A stretch of DNA of 64,000 nucleotides from Agromyces atrinae. GTDB lineage: Bacteria > Actinomycetota > Actinomycetes > Actinomycetales > Microbacteriaceae. Both the position numbers and the translations under genes were made by a program. Location: assembly GCF_013407835.1 (NCBI RefSeq), contig NZ_JACCBI010000001.1, forward strand, positions 2,356,001-2,420,000. The letters run 5' to 3'. The notes under the pieces are model-generated. The model was not told where the DNA came from, searched no databases, and worked only from the letters and a program-made list of their open reading frames with translations. Shown here piece after piece: positions 41,583 through 51,322 of the stretch (position 1 is the first letter of the stretch; each line of letters begins with the position of its first letter).

Positions 41583-43130
41583 TCAGGTCGCGACTTCTCC
41601 GGCAAGCAAGTGCAGGCGCGTGGCGATCCTGACGGCTTCCGCGCGTGACGAGCAGCCGAGCTTGCGGTAGAGGGTTCTCAGCTGCGACTTCACGGTGTTG
41701 GGCGACACGTGGAACGCCGAGGCCATCGATGCGGTCGACGAGTGCACGGCGAGGGCATTCAGAATCCGCTGCTCACCGGCGGTGAGCGTGGGGCGCCGGG
41801 CGATCTCGAACGTGGCGAGCCCCGCGGTCAGGGCGTCGAACTCGACCCCCGACTCTCCCGAGAGCAGCGTGCTCGCGTGCTCGATCAGTTGCTTCGGCAG
41901 CGCGGCGAACTGACGGCGGCTGTCGTCGCGCCTCGCCGTGCGTGAGATCTGCAACGCCATGTCGCGCGTGATCTCACCCGTGCGCCCGAACTCGAGCCAC
42001 CCCGCGAGCAGCACGACTTCCGAACGCTGTGCGGGCCCGAGGCTGTGATCGGCGGCGAGAAGGCGGAGGTCGTGCGCCGCGGCGTCGAAGCGGCCGTCCT
42101 GCAGCGAGAGCCGCACGACAGCGAGCCTGGTGAGTACCCCGCTCGCGCCCTTGTCTTCGGCAACGCGATGCGCCCAGGCGATGTCGCCGGTCGCGAGGAA
42201 GGCCTGGATCGATTTCGCGGCGATCACGTCGGAGGCGAAGGAGCCGTCCTGCACGATGTGCGCATCGGCGGCGAGGTGGATCGCCTCGAGTGCATCTTCC
42301 GGCTGTTCGCGGGCGAGGAATGAACGACACCGCGCGAGGAGGGCGAACGGCCAGCTCACCTCGATGCTGTCGTAGGGTTCCATCGCGGAGAGCAGCTCAT
42401 CGACGTCATCCGTCATGCGGTCGACGGCGAGGAGACCCGCCGCAGCCGCCTCCGACGTGGTGACCGCACAGAGGTGGCCGTGCGTCGGCTCGGGCAACTG
42501 CTGCGCATCGGCGAGCGCACGGTCTGCCTCACCGAGCGAGCCGCGCACCGCGTGCGCGAGTGCGGTTCGCCCGAGCGCCATCCGCTCGGCATCGGTCTGC
42601 AGCGAGAACTTGCCGAGCTGACGCGAGGTGGCGAACTCGAGCAGCGCCCCGCTCGTGTCGCCCGCCGACAGCAGGGTCGATCCGATCTGGTGGTGGAAGA
42701 ACCAGAGCGGTCCGTCCATGCGGTCGCGCGACTCGACGCGCGTCTGCAGCAAGCGGTCCTCGAGTCGTCGTGCGTAACTGACCGAGGCTGCTGTATCGCC
42801 GGAGAGTCGGAAGGCGATCATGTGGGCCAGGTAGACGAAGTCGAGTTCTTCCGGGCTCATCGAGCGCGCGTCGTCAGCGTAGACGACGGGCTTGAAGGGT
42901 CGCGACGTGCGCGCCAGCACGGGGGTCATCGGGTGCAGCACGCGCAGCATCGGGTGCCGCTCGAGCACCGGGCTCGGGAGTGCGGCGATGGCCATCGTGA
43001 GCATGTCGGTGTGGTCGCTGTAGAGCGGCCAGATGTTCGTGGATGCAGCGCGAGCGATCGTCTCGGCATTGCCGGAGCCGAGAGCTCGGGTGAGTTCGTC
43101 GCTCGCTCGGCGGGAGTCGTTGAGGTTCAT
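41583..43130 (-). CDS. LuxR-type regulator with TPR-like sensor region (paralogue 2)
   Basis: A 515-residue paralogue of the regulators at 37583 and 43400. N-terminal helical repeats (PFKPVVYADDARSMSPEELD; DGPLWFFHHQIGST; YDSIEVSWPFALLAR) and a C-terminal LuxR HTH (LTAGEQRILNALAV; VSPNTVKSQLRTLYRKLGC). The ATG at 43130 has GGAGGCGG upstream. It is a single gene, convergent with the AI-2E gene and tandem behind paralogue 3. As with its relatives, there is no ATPase or ligand-binding domain I recognise. The duplication probably arose locally. Confidence 0.87.
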   Translation of the reverse strand: MNLNDSRRASDELTRALGSGNAETIARAASTNIWPLYSDHTDMLTMAIAALPSPVLERHPMLRVLHPMTPVLARTSRPFKPVVYADDARSMSPEELDFVYLAHMIAFRLSGDTAASVSYARRLEDRLLQTRVESRDRMDGPLWFFHHQIGSTLLSAGDTSGALLEFATSRQLGKFSLQTDAERMALGRTALAHAVRGSLGEADRALADAQQLPEPTHGHLCAVTTSEAAAAGLLAVDRMTDDVDELLSAMEPYDSIEVSWPFALLARCRSFLAREQPEDALEAIHLAADAHIVQDGSFASDVIAAKSIQAFLATGDIAWAHRVAEDKGASGVLTRLAVVRLSLQDGRFDAAAHDLRLLAADHSLGPAQRSEVVLLAGWLEFGRTGEITRDMALQISRTARRDDSRRQFAALPKQLIEHASTLLSGESGVEFDALTAGLATFEIARRPTLTAGEQRILNALAVHSSTASMASAFHVSPNTVKSQLRTLYRKLGCSSRAEAVRIATRLHLLAGEVAT

Positions 43131-43399
43131 TCCGCCTCCGATCGCCCGCTCGCGCGGCATCCGACAGCTGCTGTACACGTGACCATACTCATCCGAATCT
43201 CCCCAAATCCAGCCGGCCGCGGGGGCTTCTCTGACCCCGCCTCCGCCTTCTGTCTATCGGACTTCCGCGGCGCGTAGCACCCCGCCCCGAGCACATCACC
43301 CTCACCATCACCCGGTCACCACCCGGGCCGTACCCCGGATTCGCCCGCGAGGGACATTCGCACGCCCCCCGCACTGGGGTCACAGCGACACGCGGGGCC

Positions 43400-44944
43400 T
43401 CATCCCTCATCGAGGGTGAGGATGTGCAGGTGCTCGGCGATACGGAGCGCGTCCTCACGAGTGGAGCAGCCGAGCTTCGTGTAGATCGATCGCAGTTGCG
43501 ACTTGATGGTGTTCGGAGAGACCTCGAACGCCTGAGCCATGGTCGCCGTCGATGCGCGATCGCGAAGCGCATGCAGCACGCGCAACTCGCCCGCCGTGAG
43601 GACCGGCCGCGCGTTCATCTCGAAGTGCTCGACGCCCGCGGTGGCGACGTCGAACTCGTCCGCCATGTCGGCGTCGAGACGTGCGCGAACGCACGCGACG
43701 AGCTGACGCGGCATGAGGGCGATGATCCGCCGGTTCTCCGGCTTCCGAATGACCCGGTGCATGCGGAGCGCGGTATCGCGATCGAGGTCACCCGATCGAA
43801 CGAACTCGAGCCAGCCGGCGAGTACGACGCTCTCGCCCCGCTGGGCGGGGCCGAGGCTCTGGTCGCTTCCGAGCACTCGCAGGTAGAGAGCGGCATCATC
43901 CGAGGCTCCTTGCCGGAGCGCGAGGCGCACTGCCGCGAGGCGCGTGAGGACTCCCGGCTCCGCGATCGACGCGACGATAGCGCGAGCGCGGCTGACATCA
44001 CCGGCCAGCACGAGCGCATCTATCGAACCGGAGTCGACGACGTCACTCGCGAAGCACCCGGGCTGGAGGGAGTGCGACTCACGGGCCAGTCGAATGGCTT
44101 CGAGGGCGTCGTCGGGGTGCTGCCGGAAGAGCAGGGCGCGCGTGCGGGCGAGAAGCGCGAACGGCCACGTGAGATCCGTCGAGTCGTACGGGGCGAGCGC
44201 GGCGATGCGCTCATCGACGTCATCCGACATCCGATCGACGGCGATGAGCGCGTCGGTCGTGTTCTCTGTGCTGATGCACGACGTGGCGTGTGCGGGCGTG
44301 AGCGTATCGAGCATCCGAGCCTCGCCGAGGGCGAGCTCGGCGTCGACGAGGGCGCCCCTGAAGGCGTGCGCGAGGGCGATGCGACCGAGGGCCGTGCGCT
44401 CGGCATCGAACTGCGCAGACAGCTTGCCGAGCTGACGCGCCATCGCGAGTTCGCGAAGTGCTCCCGCCGAGTCGCCGGCCGCGAGGAACGTCGATCCGAT
44501 CTGATGGTGGAAGAACCAGAGCGGGCCGTCGATCCGGTCACGGGAGGCGATGCGTACACTCTGCACACGGTCGAGGAGGCGGCCGGCGTAGACGAGCGCC
44601 GACTCGATGTCGCCGCTCGCCCGGAAGGCGATCAGCTGGGAGAGCACGACGAAGTCGACTTCCTCGGGCGTCATCGACCGCGCCGCCCCCGAGTCGACGC
44701 GCGGCTTGAACGCGCGCGACGTTCGCGACAGCACGGCCGTCATCGGGTGCACCAGTCGGAGCGCGGGGTAGCGATCGAGCACGCTGTCGTGAAGCGTCGC
44801 GACGGAGGTGATGAGCAGCTCGGTGTGGGAGGTGAGGAGCGGCCACACGTTGAACATCGCGACACGCGCGATCGTCTCGGGCTGCCCGGACTCCACGGCG
44901 CGGATGAGTTCGTCGCGTGCCACGTCGGGCTGGTTCAGATTCAC
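43400..44944 (-). CDS. LuxR-type regulator with TPR-like sensor region (paralogue 3)
   Basis: A 514-residue LuxR regulator of the same local family, with blocks DGPLWFFHHQIGST and YDSTDLTWPFALLAR and the HTH LTAGELRVLHALRD / VSPNTIKSQLRSIYTKLGC. The GTG start at 44944 overlaps the last codon and stop of the ABC ATPase gene (GTGA), so it is translated with the oligopeptide transporter operon. The arrangement suggests that the regulator senses a peptide or its uptake, or feeds back on the operon; this is inference. A 14-bp palindrome lies at the operon promoter. Confidence 0.88.
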   Translation of the reverse strand: MNLNQPDVARDELIRAVESGQPETIARVAMFNVWPLLTSHTELLITSVATLHDSVLDRYPALRLVHPMTAVLSRTSRAFKPRVDSGAARSMTPEEVDFVVLSQLIAFRASGDIESALVYAGRLLDRVQSVRIASRDRIDGPLWFFHHQIGSTFLAAGDSAGALRELAMARQLGKLSAQFDAERTALGRIALAHAFRGALVDAELALGEARMLDTLTPAHATSCISTENTTDALIAVDRMSDDVDERIAALAPYDSTDLTWPFALLARTRALLFRQHPDDALEAIRLARESHSLQPGCFASDVVDSGSIDALVLAGDVSRARAIVASIAEPGVLTRLAAVRLALRQGASDDAALYLRVLGSDQSLGPAQRGESVVLAGWLEFVRSGDLDRDTALRMHRVIRKPENRRIIALMPRQLVACVRARLDADMADEFDVATAGVEHFEMNARPVLTAGELRVLHALRDRASTATMAQAFEVSPNTIKSQLRSIYTKLGCSTREDALRIAEHLHILTLDEG

Positions 44945-46434
44945 TCGTCTACCCCTATCCACGCGCGCCGGTGCGCTGTTCGCACCGGGAGAGAGTGCGG
45001 GTTCGGGGATCCGCGGAAGAAGGAGTCCGCGGATACGGTCTCCTCGATGTGTCCCTGCCGCATCACTGCGACACGGTGAGCGATTCGCCGCACGGCGGCG
45101 ACGTCGTGAGAGATGAAGACGTAGGTGGCACCGGTCCGGTCCTGCAGATCGATGAGCAGGTCGAGGATGTCGGAGGCTGCGGCCGCGTCGAGGGCTGAGG
45201 TGGGTTCGTCGCACACGATGATCGGTGCGGTCCCGGCGAATGCCCGGGCGATCGCGACGCGTTGCTTCTGCCCGCCCGACAATTCGTGCGGCAACCGGTC
45301 GAGGAGGTTACGAGGAAGCCCGACGCGAGCGGCGAGCTGATCGGGTGTCTCATCACCGGCGAGCAGTGAGATCGCACGCGCGAGCGTGCGGCGTACGGTC
45401 CGCCGCGGGTTCAGGGATGACTCAGGGCTCTGGAAGACCATCTGCACCGGTCGCGGCGACGCAGGGGCATCGACGGTGACCGATCCGCCGTGCGGGGCGA
45501 CCCCGGCGAGCGCTCGGCCGAGCGTGGTCTTCCCGCTGCCCGATTCACCGACGACGGCGAGAGTCTCGCCTCGAGAGAGGTGCAGATCGACACCGTCGAT
45601 CACTCGCCGCGACCCGTGGTCGACCGTGAGGCGGGAGGCGACGAGTACCGGCGGCCGGCCGGACGACGTCGCCGGCGGCCTCACGGGTGCGTCTCGTCGG
45701 GGATGATCGGCGAGCAGCTGCTCGGTACTCACCGTGTGCGTCTCGCCGCCGGGAGCGAGTGCCGTCGCGCGCTCGCACCACGATGCGACGGTAGCGAGAT
45801 CATGGCTGATGAAGAGGCTCGCGAACCCCTGCTCGCGGCGACGGCGCTCGATCATGTCGAGGATTTCGATCCGCATCGCACCGCTCTGCGCCGTTGTCGG
45901 CTCATCGAGGATGAGGAGTCGCGGCCGACCCGCGAGGGCGAGAGCGATCATCGCTCGCTGCTGCTGCCCGCCCGAGAGCTCGTGGGGGTATCGCCTCGCC
46001 ATGAGGTCGGGGGGCAGGCCGACGTCGTCGAGCGACTCGTCGGCGGCTCGCACCGCGGCACGCGCCACACGTCCGTTCATGCGGTGCACCTCGGCGAGCT
46101 GCGCCCCGATCCGGGCCGTGGGGTCGAGAGCCCGTGCCGGGTCCTGGTAGACGACCCCGATGTCACGTCGTCTGTAGTCGCGAAGGGCCGCGCCGCCGAG
46201 CGATCGGAGGTCGCGTCCCGCCACCTCAAGGCGCCGACTGCGAACGCTCGCCCCGCGCGGCAGGAATCGCGTCAGGGTGAGCGCGATCGAGCTCTTCCCC
46301 GATCCGGATTCTCCGACGAGTCCGTGACGCTCACCCTCGTCGATCCGGAGGTCGATGCTCCGCACGACGGGGAGCACTCCCCCGTCGATCCTGTAGTCGA
46401 TCGAGAGCCCCTCGATGCTCACGAGTGCACTCAT
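44941..46434 (-). CDS. Oligopeptide ABC transporter, fused double ATPase
   Basis: A 497-residue fusion of two DppD/DppF-like ATPases. NBD1 (residues 1-250): GESGSGKSS, LSGGQQQRAMIALALA, LLILDEPTTAQSG. NBD2 (260-490): GESGSGKTT, LSGGQKQRVAIARAFA, IIVCDEPTSALDA. NBD1 lacks the usual D-loop ALD (it reads AQSGAM), while NBD2 has SALDAAA, so the two sites are asymmetric. It overlaps the permease gene upstream and the LuxR gene downstream. It powers import of peptides, nickel or similar by the permeases and binding protein encoded before it. Confidence 0.92.
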   Translation of the reverse strand: MSALVSIEGLSIDYRIDGGVLPVVRSIDLRIDEGERHGLVGESGSGKSSIALTLTRFLPRGASVRSRRLEVAGRDLRSLGGAALRDYRRRDIGVVYQDPARALDPTARIGAQLAEVHRMNGRVARAAVRAADESLDDVGLPPDLMARRYPHELSGGQQQRAMIALALAGRPRLLILDEPTTAQSGAMRIEILDMIERRRREQGFASLFISHDLATVASWCERATALAPGGETHTVSTEQLLADHPRRDAPVRPPATSSGRPPVLVASRLTVDHGSRRVIDGVDLHLSRGETLAVVGESGSGKTTLGRALAGVAPHGGSVTVDAPASPRPVQMVFQSPESSLNPRRTVRRTLARAISLLAGDETPDQLAARVGLPRNLLDRLPHELSGGQKQRVAIARAFAGTAPIIVCDEPTSALDAAAASDILDLLIDLQDRTGATYVFISHDVAAVRRIAHRVAVMRQGHIEETVSADSFFRGSPNPHSLPVRTAHRRAWIGVDE

Positions 46435-47288
46435 CGGCGGACGACCTCCGTGAGGGCATCTCCGATGAGGGCGACCGAGACGACGAGCGAGGCGAGCGCG
46501 AGCGCCGGGAACGCGAGAGTCCAGGGGGCACCCTGCAGGTAGGCGCGGTTCTCGTTCACCGCGAGACCCCAGTCCGCCGAGGGTGGCGCCGCGGCGAGCC
46601 CGAGGAACGAGAGGGATGCCGCGACGAAGACGGCCGCTCCGAGGCTGAGTGTCGCCTGCACGACGACCTGGGGCCACACGTTCGGGAGGATCTCGGCCCA
46701 CAGCACGCGCGCGCTCCGCTCGCCCTGCACCTCAGCACTCGTGACGTAGTCCTTGCCCATCTCGACGAGCACCTCGGCCCGGACGACGCGGGCGATCCCC
46801 GGAGTGAAGAGCACGCCGATCGCGAGGATCAGGACGCCGGGTCGACTGCCGAAGGCTCCGACGATGACGATCAGGAAGATCACGGCAGGGATCGCGACGA
46901 AGGCGTCGAAGGCGCGCGTGATGAGTTGATCGAGCCACCCTCGGTGGTAGCCCGCGATGAGGCCGAGCACCGTGCCGAGCGCAGCGGCGAGCGCCGTACC
47001 GAGGGGGCCGACGAGGAGGGCCGACTCGGCGCCGGCGAGAACACGGGCGAAGACATCCCGCCCGATGCGATCGGTACCGAACCAGTGCTCGGCGCCGGGG
47101 GGTGCGAGGCGAACACCGCTGTCGGCGAACGGCTCGACGCCGAACGAGCGCCATCCGACGGCCACGATGACCCAGGCGAGCACGACGACCGCGCTGATCA
47201 CGAAAGCGGGTCGCCGCACGAGCATCGACCACATCGGGCGCCGTCCGGCCACTCTCGCGCTGTCCGCGTTCACGATGTCGGCGATCAT
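46431..47288 (-). CDS. Oligopeptide/nickel ABC transporter permease (DppC type)
   Basis: A 285-residue permease of the OppC/DppC type: five to six helices, the N-terminal external motif EHWFGTDRIGRDVFARVLAGA (typical DppC), and the EAA loop EILPNVWPQVVVQATLSLG. Start and stop overlap both neighbours (ATGA), typical of an Opp operon. It forms the membrane channel together with the DppB-type subunit. Confidence 0.92.
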   Translation of the reverse strand: MIADIVNADSARVAGRRPMWSMLVRRPAFVISAVVVLAWVIVAVGWRSFGVEPFADSGVRLAPPGAEHWFGTDRIGRDVFARVLAGAESALLVGPLGTALAAALGTVLGLIAGYHRGWLDQLITRAFDAFVAIPAVIFLIVIVGAFGSRPGVLILAIGVLFTPGIARVVRAEVLVEMGKDYVTSAEVQGERSARVLWAEILPNVWPQVVVQATLSLGAAVFVAASLSFLGLAAAPPSADWGLAVNENRAYLQGAPWTLAFPALALASLVVSVALIGDALTEVVRR

Positions 47289-48265
47289 CGGCTCTGACCT
47301 CTGAAGCGGACCCGCGGGTCGATGAGGGTGAAGGCGACGTCGGCGAGGAGCACGGCGAGCACTCCCACCGTCGCCGCGATCGTGACTCCGGCAGCGAGCA
47401 CCGAGGCGTCCTTCCTCTGTGTCGCCGTGACGAGCAGTTCACCGAGGCCGGGATAGCCGAACAGCGTCTCGACGACCGCACTGCCGACGAGCAGCGAGCC
47501 GAGGTAGACCCCGAGTATCGACACCGTGGGGATGAGGGCGTTGCGAGCGACGTGGCCTCGCACGATCGCCCCGGCGCCGAGTCCCGAGACGACGGCCGTG
47601 CGATAGTGCGGCGAGCGCGTGACGTCGATGATGCCCGAGCGTGTCGTGCGGGCGATGACGGCGAGGGAGCCGATGGCGAGGGTGAGAGCCGGCAGGATCA
47701 GAGCTCGGAGTTCCGGCACTGCCCCGTCGCCGAATGCCGCGCCGGACTGCACGGGGAAGACGGGGATCGCCACGGCGAAGACGATGAGGAGCACGACTCC
47801 GATCACGAACTCGGGCACGGCGGCGAGCGCCAGGAGGATGACGGTAGACGCGCGGTCCCGCCGCGAGCCCGCGCACAGTGCCTGAAGGATGCCGATGCCG
47901 ATCGCGACGGGCATGAGCAGTGCGAACGCCAGCAGGCCGAGGGCCATCGAGTTGCCGAGACGCCCGAGCACGAGGTCGAACGTGGGTGTCGCGTACACGA
48001 TGCTCGTGCCCCAGTCGCCCGTCACGAATCCCGCGAGCCACGCGATGTAACGTTCCAACACCCCCGCGTCGACGCCGTGTGCGACGTTCCACGCCGCGAC
48101 CTGCTCCACGGTCGCCGCGGGGCCGAGCGCGTTGCGGCCCGGGTTGCCCGGCAGCACCTGCACGAACACGAAGATCAGGGCGGAAGCGGCGAGCACGACG
48201 ATCGGTATCTGCGCGACTCGCTGCGCAATGAATCTCACCGATCCGGCGTGCCCTCGTGACGTCAT
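47285..48265 (-). CDS. Oligopeptide/nickel ABC transporter permease (DppB type)
   Basis: A 326-residue permease of the OppB/DppB type with six helices: N-terminal QRVAQIPIVVLAASALIFVFVQVLPGNPGR, the motif DWGTSIVYATPTFDLV, the EAA-like loop GHVARNALIPTVSILGVYLG and the final LIDPRVRF. Overlaps the binding-protein and DppC genes by four bases each. Peptide versus nickel specificity cannot be read from the permease. Confidence 0.92.
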   Translation of the reverse strand: MTSRGHAGSVRFIAQRVAQIPIVVLAASALIFVFVQVLPGNPGRNALGPAATVEQVAAWNVAHGVDAGVLERYIAWLAGFVTGDWGTSIVYATPTFDLVLGRLGNSMALGLLAFALLMPVAIGIGILQALCAGSRRDRASTVILLALAAVPEFVIGVVLLIVFAVAIPVFPVQSGAAFGDGAVPELRALILPALTLAIGSLAVIARTTRSGIIDVTRSPHYRTAVVSGLGAGAIVRGHVARNALIPTVSILGVYLGSLLVGSAVVETLFGYPGLGELLVTATQRKDASVLAAGVTIAATVGVLAVLLADVAFTLIDPRVRFRGQSR

Positions 48266-49797
48266 GGCTCGATCGAGATTCCCGCGAAGTTGTAGCCCGT
48301 GTAGAAGTCGATCGCCCCGATGAACTCGCCCTTCACACGCGGGTTCTGCAGCGCCTGCGACTTCGAGTAGGCGGGGATGACGACGGGAACGTCACTCCAC
48401 TGCACGTGGGCGATCCGATCGGCGAGTTCCTGACGTGCGACGGCATCGGTCGTCGCATCGAACTGCGCAGTGAGCTCCTCAAGGGCGGGGTTGGCATAGT
48501 GCGAGGCGTTCCAGGGAGCGCCGGCCCCGTAGACGAGCGAGACGTACTGCGACGGCACGCGCTTCGCCCAGTTCGTCACGGTTACCGGTGCGGTCAGCCA
48601 GGGCGACGCCTCGCCGTCGGCGAAGTACTGCTCGGTGCTCAGGACCTCGAGGCCGACCTCGAACCCCGGCACGGCGTTGAGTTGCTGCTGCAGGACCTCA
48701 CCGAGCAACTGGTTGGCGGTCGTCAGGGTAAACGAGGGCGTCCGGCCACCGAGCAGCTCCGCCACCATCTCGAGGTCCTGCTCGCGCTGCACGAGGCCGC
48801 TCGGCTGCGGGCTGTAGTCGGGGAAGAAGGTCGTATCGTTCGCGACGTCGGCGTTGCCCTCGTAGACGTTCGCGACGAGAGCTTCGCGATCGATCGCCCA
48901 GGCGAGCGCTTCGCGCACGGCGACGTCATCGAAGGGCGGAGCGGTCACATCGAGGAAGATGCCGTCGAACCTGTTGTAGCCCGACGAGATGGTCTCGTAC
49001 TGCGACACATCGATCGTCGACGCGCTCTCGACGGTCAGCCCGATGCGGTCGATCTCATCGGCCTGGAAGGCGAGCACCGACGCGGCGAAGTCGTCGTAGA
49101 TCTTCAGCTCCACTCCATCGAGCTCGATCGCGTCGGCATTCCAGTAGTCGGGGTTCGCGACGTACGTCGCGCCCACGCCGATCGTGTAGTCCTCGAGAAG
49201 GAACTGGCCGGCACCGATCGGGTTCTCGAGCCAGGAGCCGACCTCGTAGTCGGCGGGCAGGATCCCGGTGTTCGTTCCCGTGAACAGGATCGGCAGATCG
49301 GAGAACGGCCGGGAGAGGGTGAACTCGACCGAGTCCTCGTCGCCCACCGCGACGGACTCGACGATGCCGACGAAGGCGCCGTGGCCGGGCGACACGCTGT
49401 CATCGGCGATGAGCGCATCGAAGGTCGAGACGACGTCGGCGGCCGTCACGGGGGAGCCATCGTTGAACCGGGCGTCGGGGCGCAGCTCGATCGTCCAGAC
49501 GAGCCCGTCGTCGGATGCCGTCCAGTCGACCGCGAGACGGGGCATGAGCTCGCCGTCACGGGTGAGACTCACGAGCGGCTCGGTCACGAGGCCCGTGATC
49601 GCCATGGCGCTCTGGTCGGCCGCCGTCAGCGGGTCGATCTCACTCGCCGGGTCGGTGATCGGCATCCGGTAGACGGCCGCCTGCTCGGTGCTCGCGACGT
49701 CGCTCGTCGCACACGCTGCGCCGCCGGCGGCGACGGCGAGGGTGAGAAGAGCGGCGAGAGTCACCCGAACGGCCGGGCGGGAGACCTGATCGCGCAT
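48262..49797 (-). CDS. Oligopeptide ABC transporter substrate-binding lipoprotein (family 5)
   Basis: A 511-residue extracytoplasmic solute-binding protein of family 5 (OppA/DppA). The signal peptide ends with VAAGGAAC, an unusual lipobox with Gly at -3, lipid-anchoring Cys at about residue 28. SBP_bac_5 features include EPLVSLTRDGELMPRLAVDW and LRPDARFNDGSPVTAADVVSTF. The ATG at 49797 has AAAGG six bases upstream; a GTG two codons earlier is less likely. First gene of a five-gene operon with DppB, DppC, double ATPase and LuxR. Confidence 0.92.
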   Translation of the reverse strand: MRDQVSRPAVRVTLAALLTLAVAAGGAACATSDVASTEQAAVYRMPITDPASEIDPLTAADQSAMAITGLVTEPLVSLTRDGELMPRLAVDWTASDDGLVWTIELRPDARFNDGSPVTAADVVSTFDALIADDSVSPGHGAFVGIVESVAVGDEDSVEFTLSRPFSDLPILFTGTNTGILPADYEVGSWLENPIGAGQFLLEDYTIGVGATYVANPDYWNADAIELDGVELKIYDDFAASVLAFQADEIDRIGLTVESASTIDVSQYETISSGYNRFDGIFLDVTAPPFDDVAVREALAWAIDREALVANVYEGNADVANDTTFFPDYSPQPSGLVQREQDLEMVAELLGGRTPSFTLTTANQLLGEVLQQQLNAVPGFEVGLEVLSTEQYFADGEASPWLTAPVTVTNWAKRVPSQYVSLVYGAGAPWNASHYANPALEELTAQFDATTDAVARQELADRIAHVQWSDVPVVIPAYSKSQALQNPRVKGEFIGAIDFYTGYNFAGISIEP

Positions 49798-49841
49798 GAG
49801 CACCTTTCGTCGGACACACCCGGGCAGCGGGATATTTTCTT

Positions 49842-49873
49842 CCTATAGTGGCGCACGACGATGACGCGTCATC
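49842..49873 (-). promoter_or_regulatory. Peptide-operon promoter -10 and 14-bp palindrome
   Basis: On the minus strand a -10 TATAGG (49842-49847) lies 44 bp before the binding-protein start. GATGACGCGTCATC (49860-49873) is a perfect 14-bp dyad centred about where the -35 would be, and no good -35 is present. This is what an activator- or repressor-dependent promoter looks like; the LuxR gene at the operon's end is the obvious candidate regulator. Confidence 0.55.
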
Positions 49874-50014
49874 AGTGGCATCACCCGGTTTTCATCCGCC
49901 CGCCCTCCGAAGACGGGGCCGCACGGCAGAAACTCGCGGATTCAATTCGACACCTGTCGCGAAACCGGGCAGATCATGGCTCAATCTCGGCGTCGACCCG
50001 ACGCGACCACGGCG

Positions 50015-51322
50015 TCAGCCCGGGCGCACCGCCGAAGCCGCCGCCTTCGCCGCGACCGGCAGCGCCTCGATGATGCGCGCGAGGGCGGCGTCGTCGTGAG
50101 CGGCCGTGACGAACCACGCCTCGAAGACCGACGGCGGCAGGTTCACCCCGGCGTCCTGCATCGCGTGGAAGAACGGCGGGTAGCGCCACGACTCCTGGCT
50201 CAGCACGCCCGCGTAGTCGCGCACTCCCCCGGCGACGGATTCACCGAAGACGAAGCTGAACAGGTTGCCCGCCGTCTGCACCGCGTGGGCGACTCCCGCC
50301 GCCGTGAGTGCGGCGGAGACCTCGGCCGACACCGCGGCGGCCGTTCGATCGAGGTGCGCGTACACCGCGTCATCCGCTCCGCGCAGCGTCGCGAGACCGG
50401 CGGCGACGGCGACCGGGTTACCCGAGAGAGTGCCCGCCTGGTAGACGGGGCCGAGCGGTGCGAGGTGCTCCATGACGTCGGCGCGACCGCCGAGGGCCGC
50501 GACGGGCAGTCCGCCGCCGATGACCTTGCCGAAGGTGAAGAGATCGGGCGTGTACGACCGGTCGAGTCCCCAGTAACCCGCGGACGAGACCCGGAACCCG
50601 GTGAGCACCTCGTCGACGATGAGCAGCGACCCGTTCGCGTGGGCGATCTCGGCGAGCGCGGCGTTGAAGCCGGCATCCGGGGCGACGACGCCCATGTTCG
50701 CGGCCGCGGACTCGACGATTAGCCCTGCGATGCGGTCGCCGTGTTCGGCGAACGCCGCGCGCACAGCATCGAGGTCGTTGTAGGGCAGCACGAGGGTGAG
50801 CGCCGCGATGGGGGCGGGCACGCCGGCCGAGCCGGGCAGGGCGAACGTCGCGACTCCCGAGCCCGCGGCGGCGAGCAGGCCGTCGGAGTGACCGTGGTAG
50901 TGACCGGCGAACTTGATGAGCAGGTCGCGGCCCGTGAATCCGCGCGCGAGACGGATCGCCGTCATCGTCGCCTCGGTGCCCGTCGAGACGAGGCGCACGC
51001 GCTCGACGGGAGCGACGCGTTCCTCGATGAGTTCGGCGAGCTCGGTCTCGGCGGGGGTCGATGCGCCGAACGAGAGACCGCGTGCCGCGGCATCCGTCAC
51101 GGCCTTCACGACGTCGGGGTGCGCGTGGCCGAGGATCGCAGGCCCCCAGCTCGCGACGAGGTCGACGTACTCGCGGCCCTCGGCGTCGGTCACGTACGGG
51201 CCCTGGGCCGACACGAGGAAGCGCGGCGTGCCGCCGACCGAGCCGTAGGCGCGCACGGGCGAGTTCACCCCGCCGGGGATCGCGGCGAGCGCGCGTTCGA
51301 AGAGTGCGGTGTTGTCGGTCAT
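50015..51322 (-). CDS. hemL: Glutamate-1-semialdehyde 2,1-aminomutase
   Basis: A 435-residue class III aminotransferase-fold enzyme that converts glutamate-1-semialdehyde to 5-aminolevulinate in the C5 route of haem synthesis. It shows the start [21 protein letters not shown], the motif [17 protein letters not shown], the PLP-Asp in [10 protein letters not shown] and the PLP-Lys in [14 protein letters not shown]. The ATG overlaps the hemB stop (51319-51322), so the two haem genes are coupled. It is of normal length, and adjacent hemB-hemL is a common actinobacterial order. Confidence 0.96.
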   Translation of the reverse strand: MTDNTALFERALAAIPGGVNSPVRAYGSVGGTPRFLVSAQGPYVTDAEGREYVDLVASWGPAILGHAHPDVVKAVTDAAARGLSFGASTPAETELAELIEERVAPVERVRLVSTGTEATMTAIRLARGFTGRDLLIKFAGHYHGHSDGLLAAAGSGVATFALPGSAGVPAPIAALTLVLPYNDLDAVRAAFAEHGDRIAGLIVESAAANMGVVAPDAGFNAALAEIAHANGSLLIVDEVLTGFRVSSAGYWGLDRSYTPDLFTFGKVIGGGLPVAALGGRADVMEHLAPLGPVYQAGTLSGNPVAVAAGLATLRGADDAVYAHLDRTAAAVSAEVSAALTAAGVAHAVQTAGNLFSFVFGESVAGGVRDYAGVLSQESWRYPPFFHAMQDAGVNLPPSVFEAWFVTAAHDDAALARIIEALPVAAKAAASAVRPG

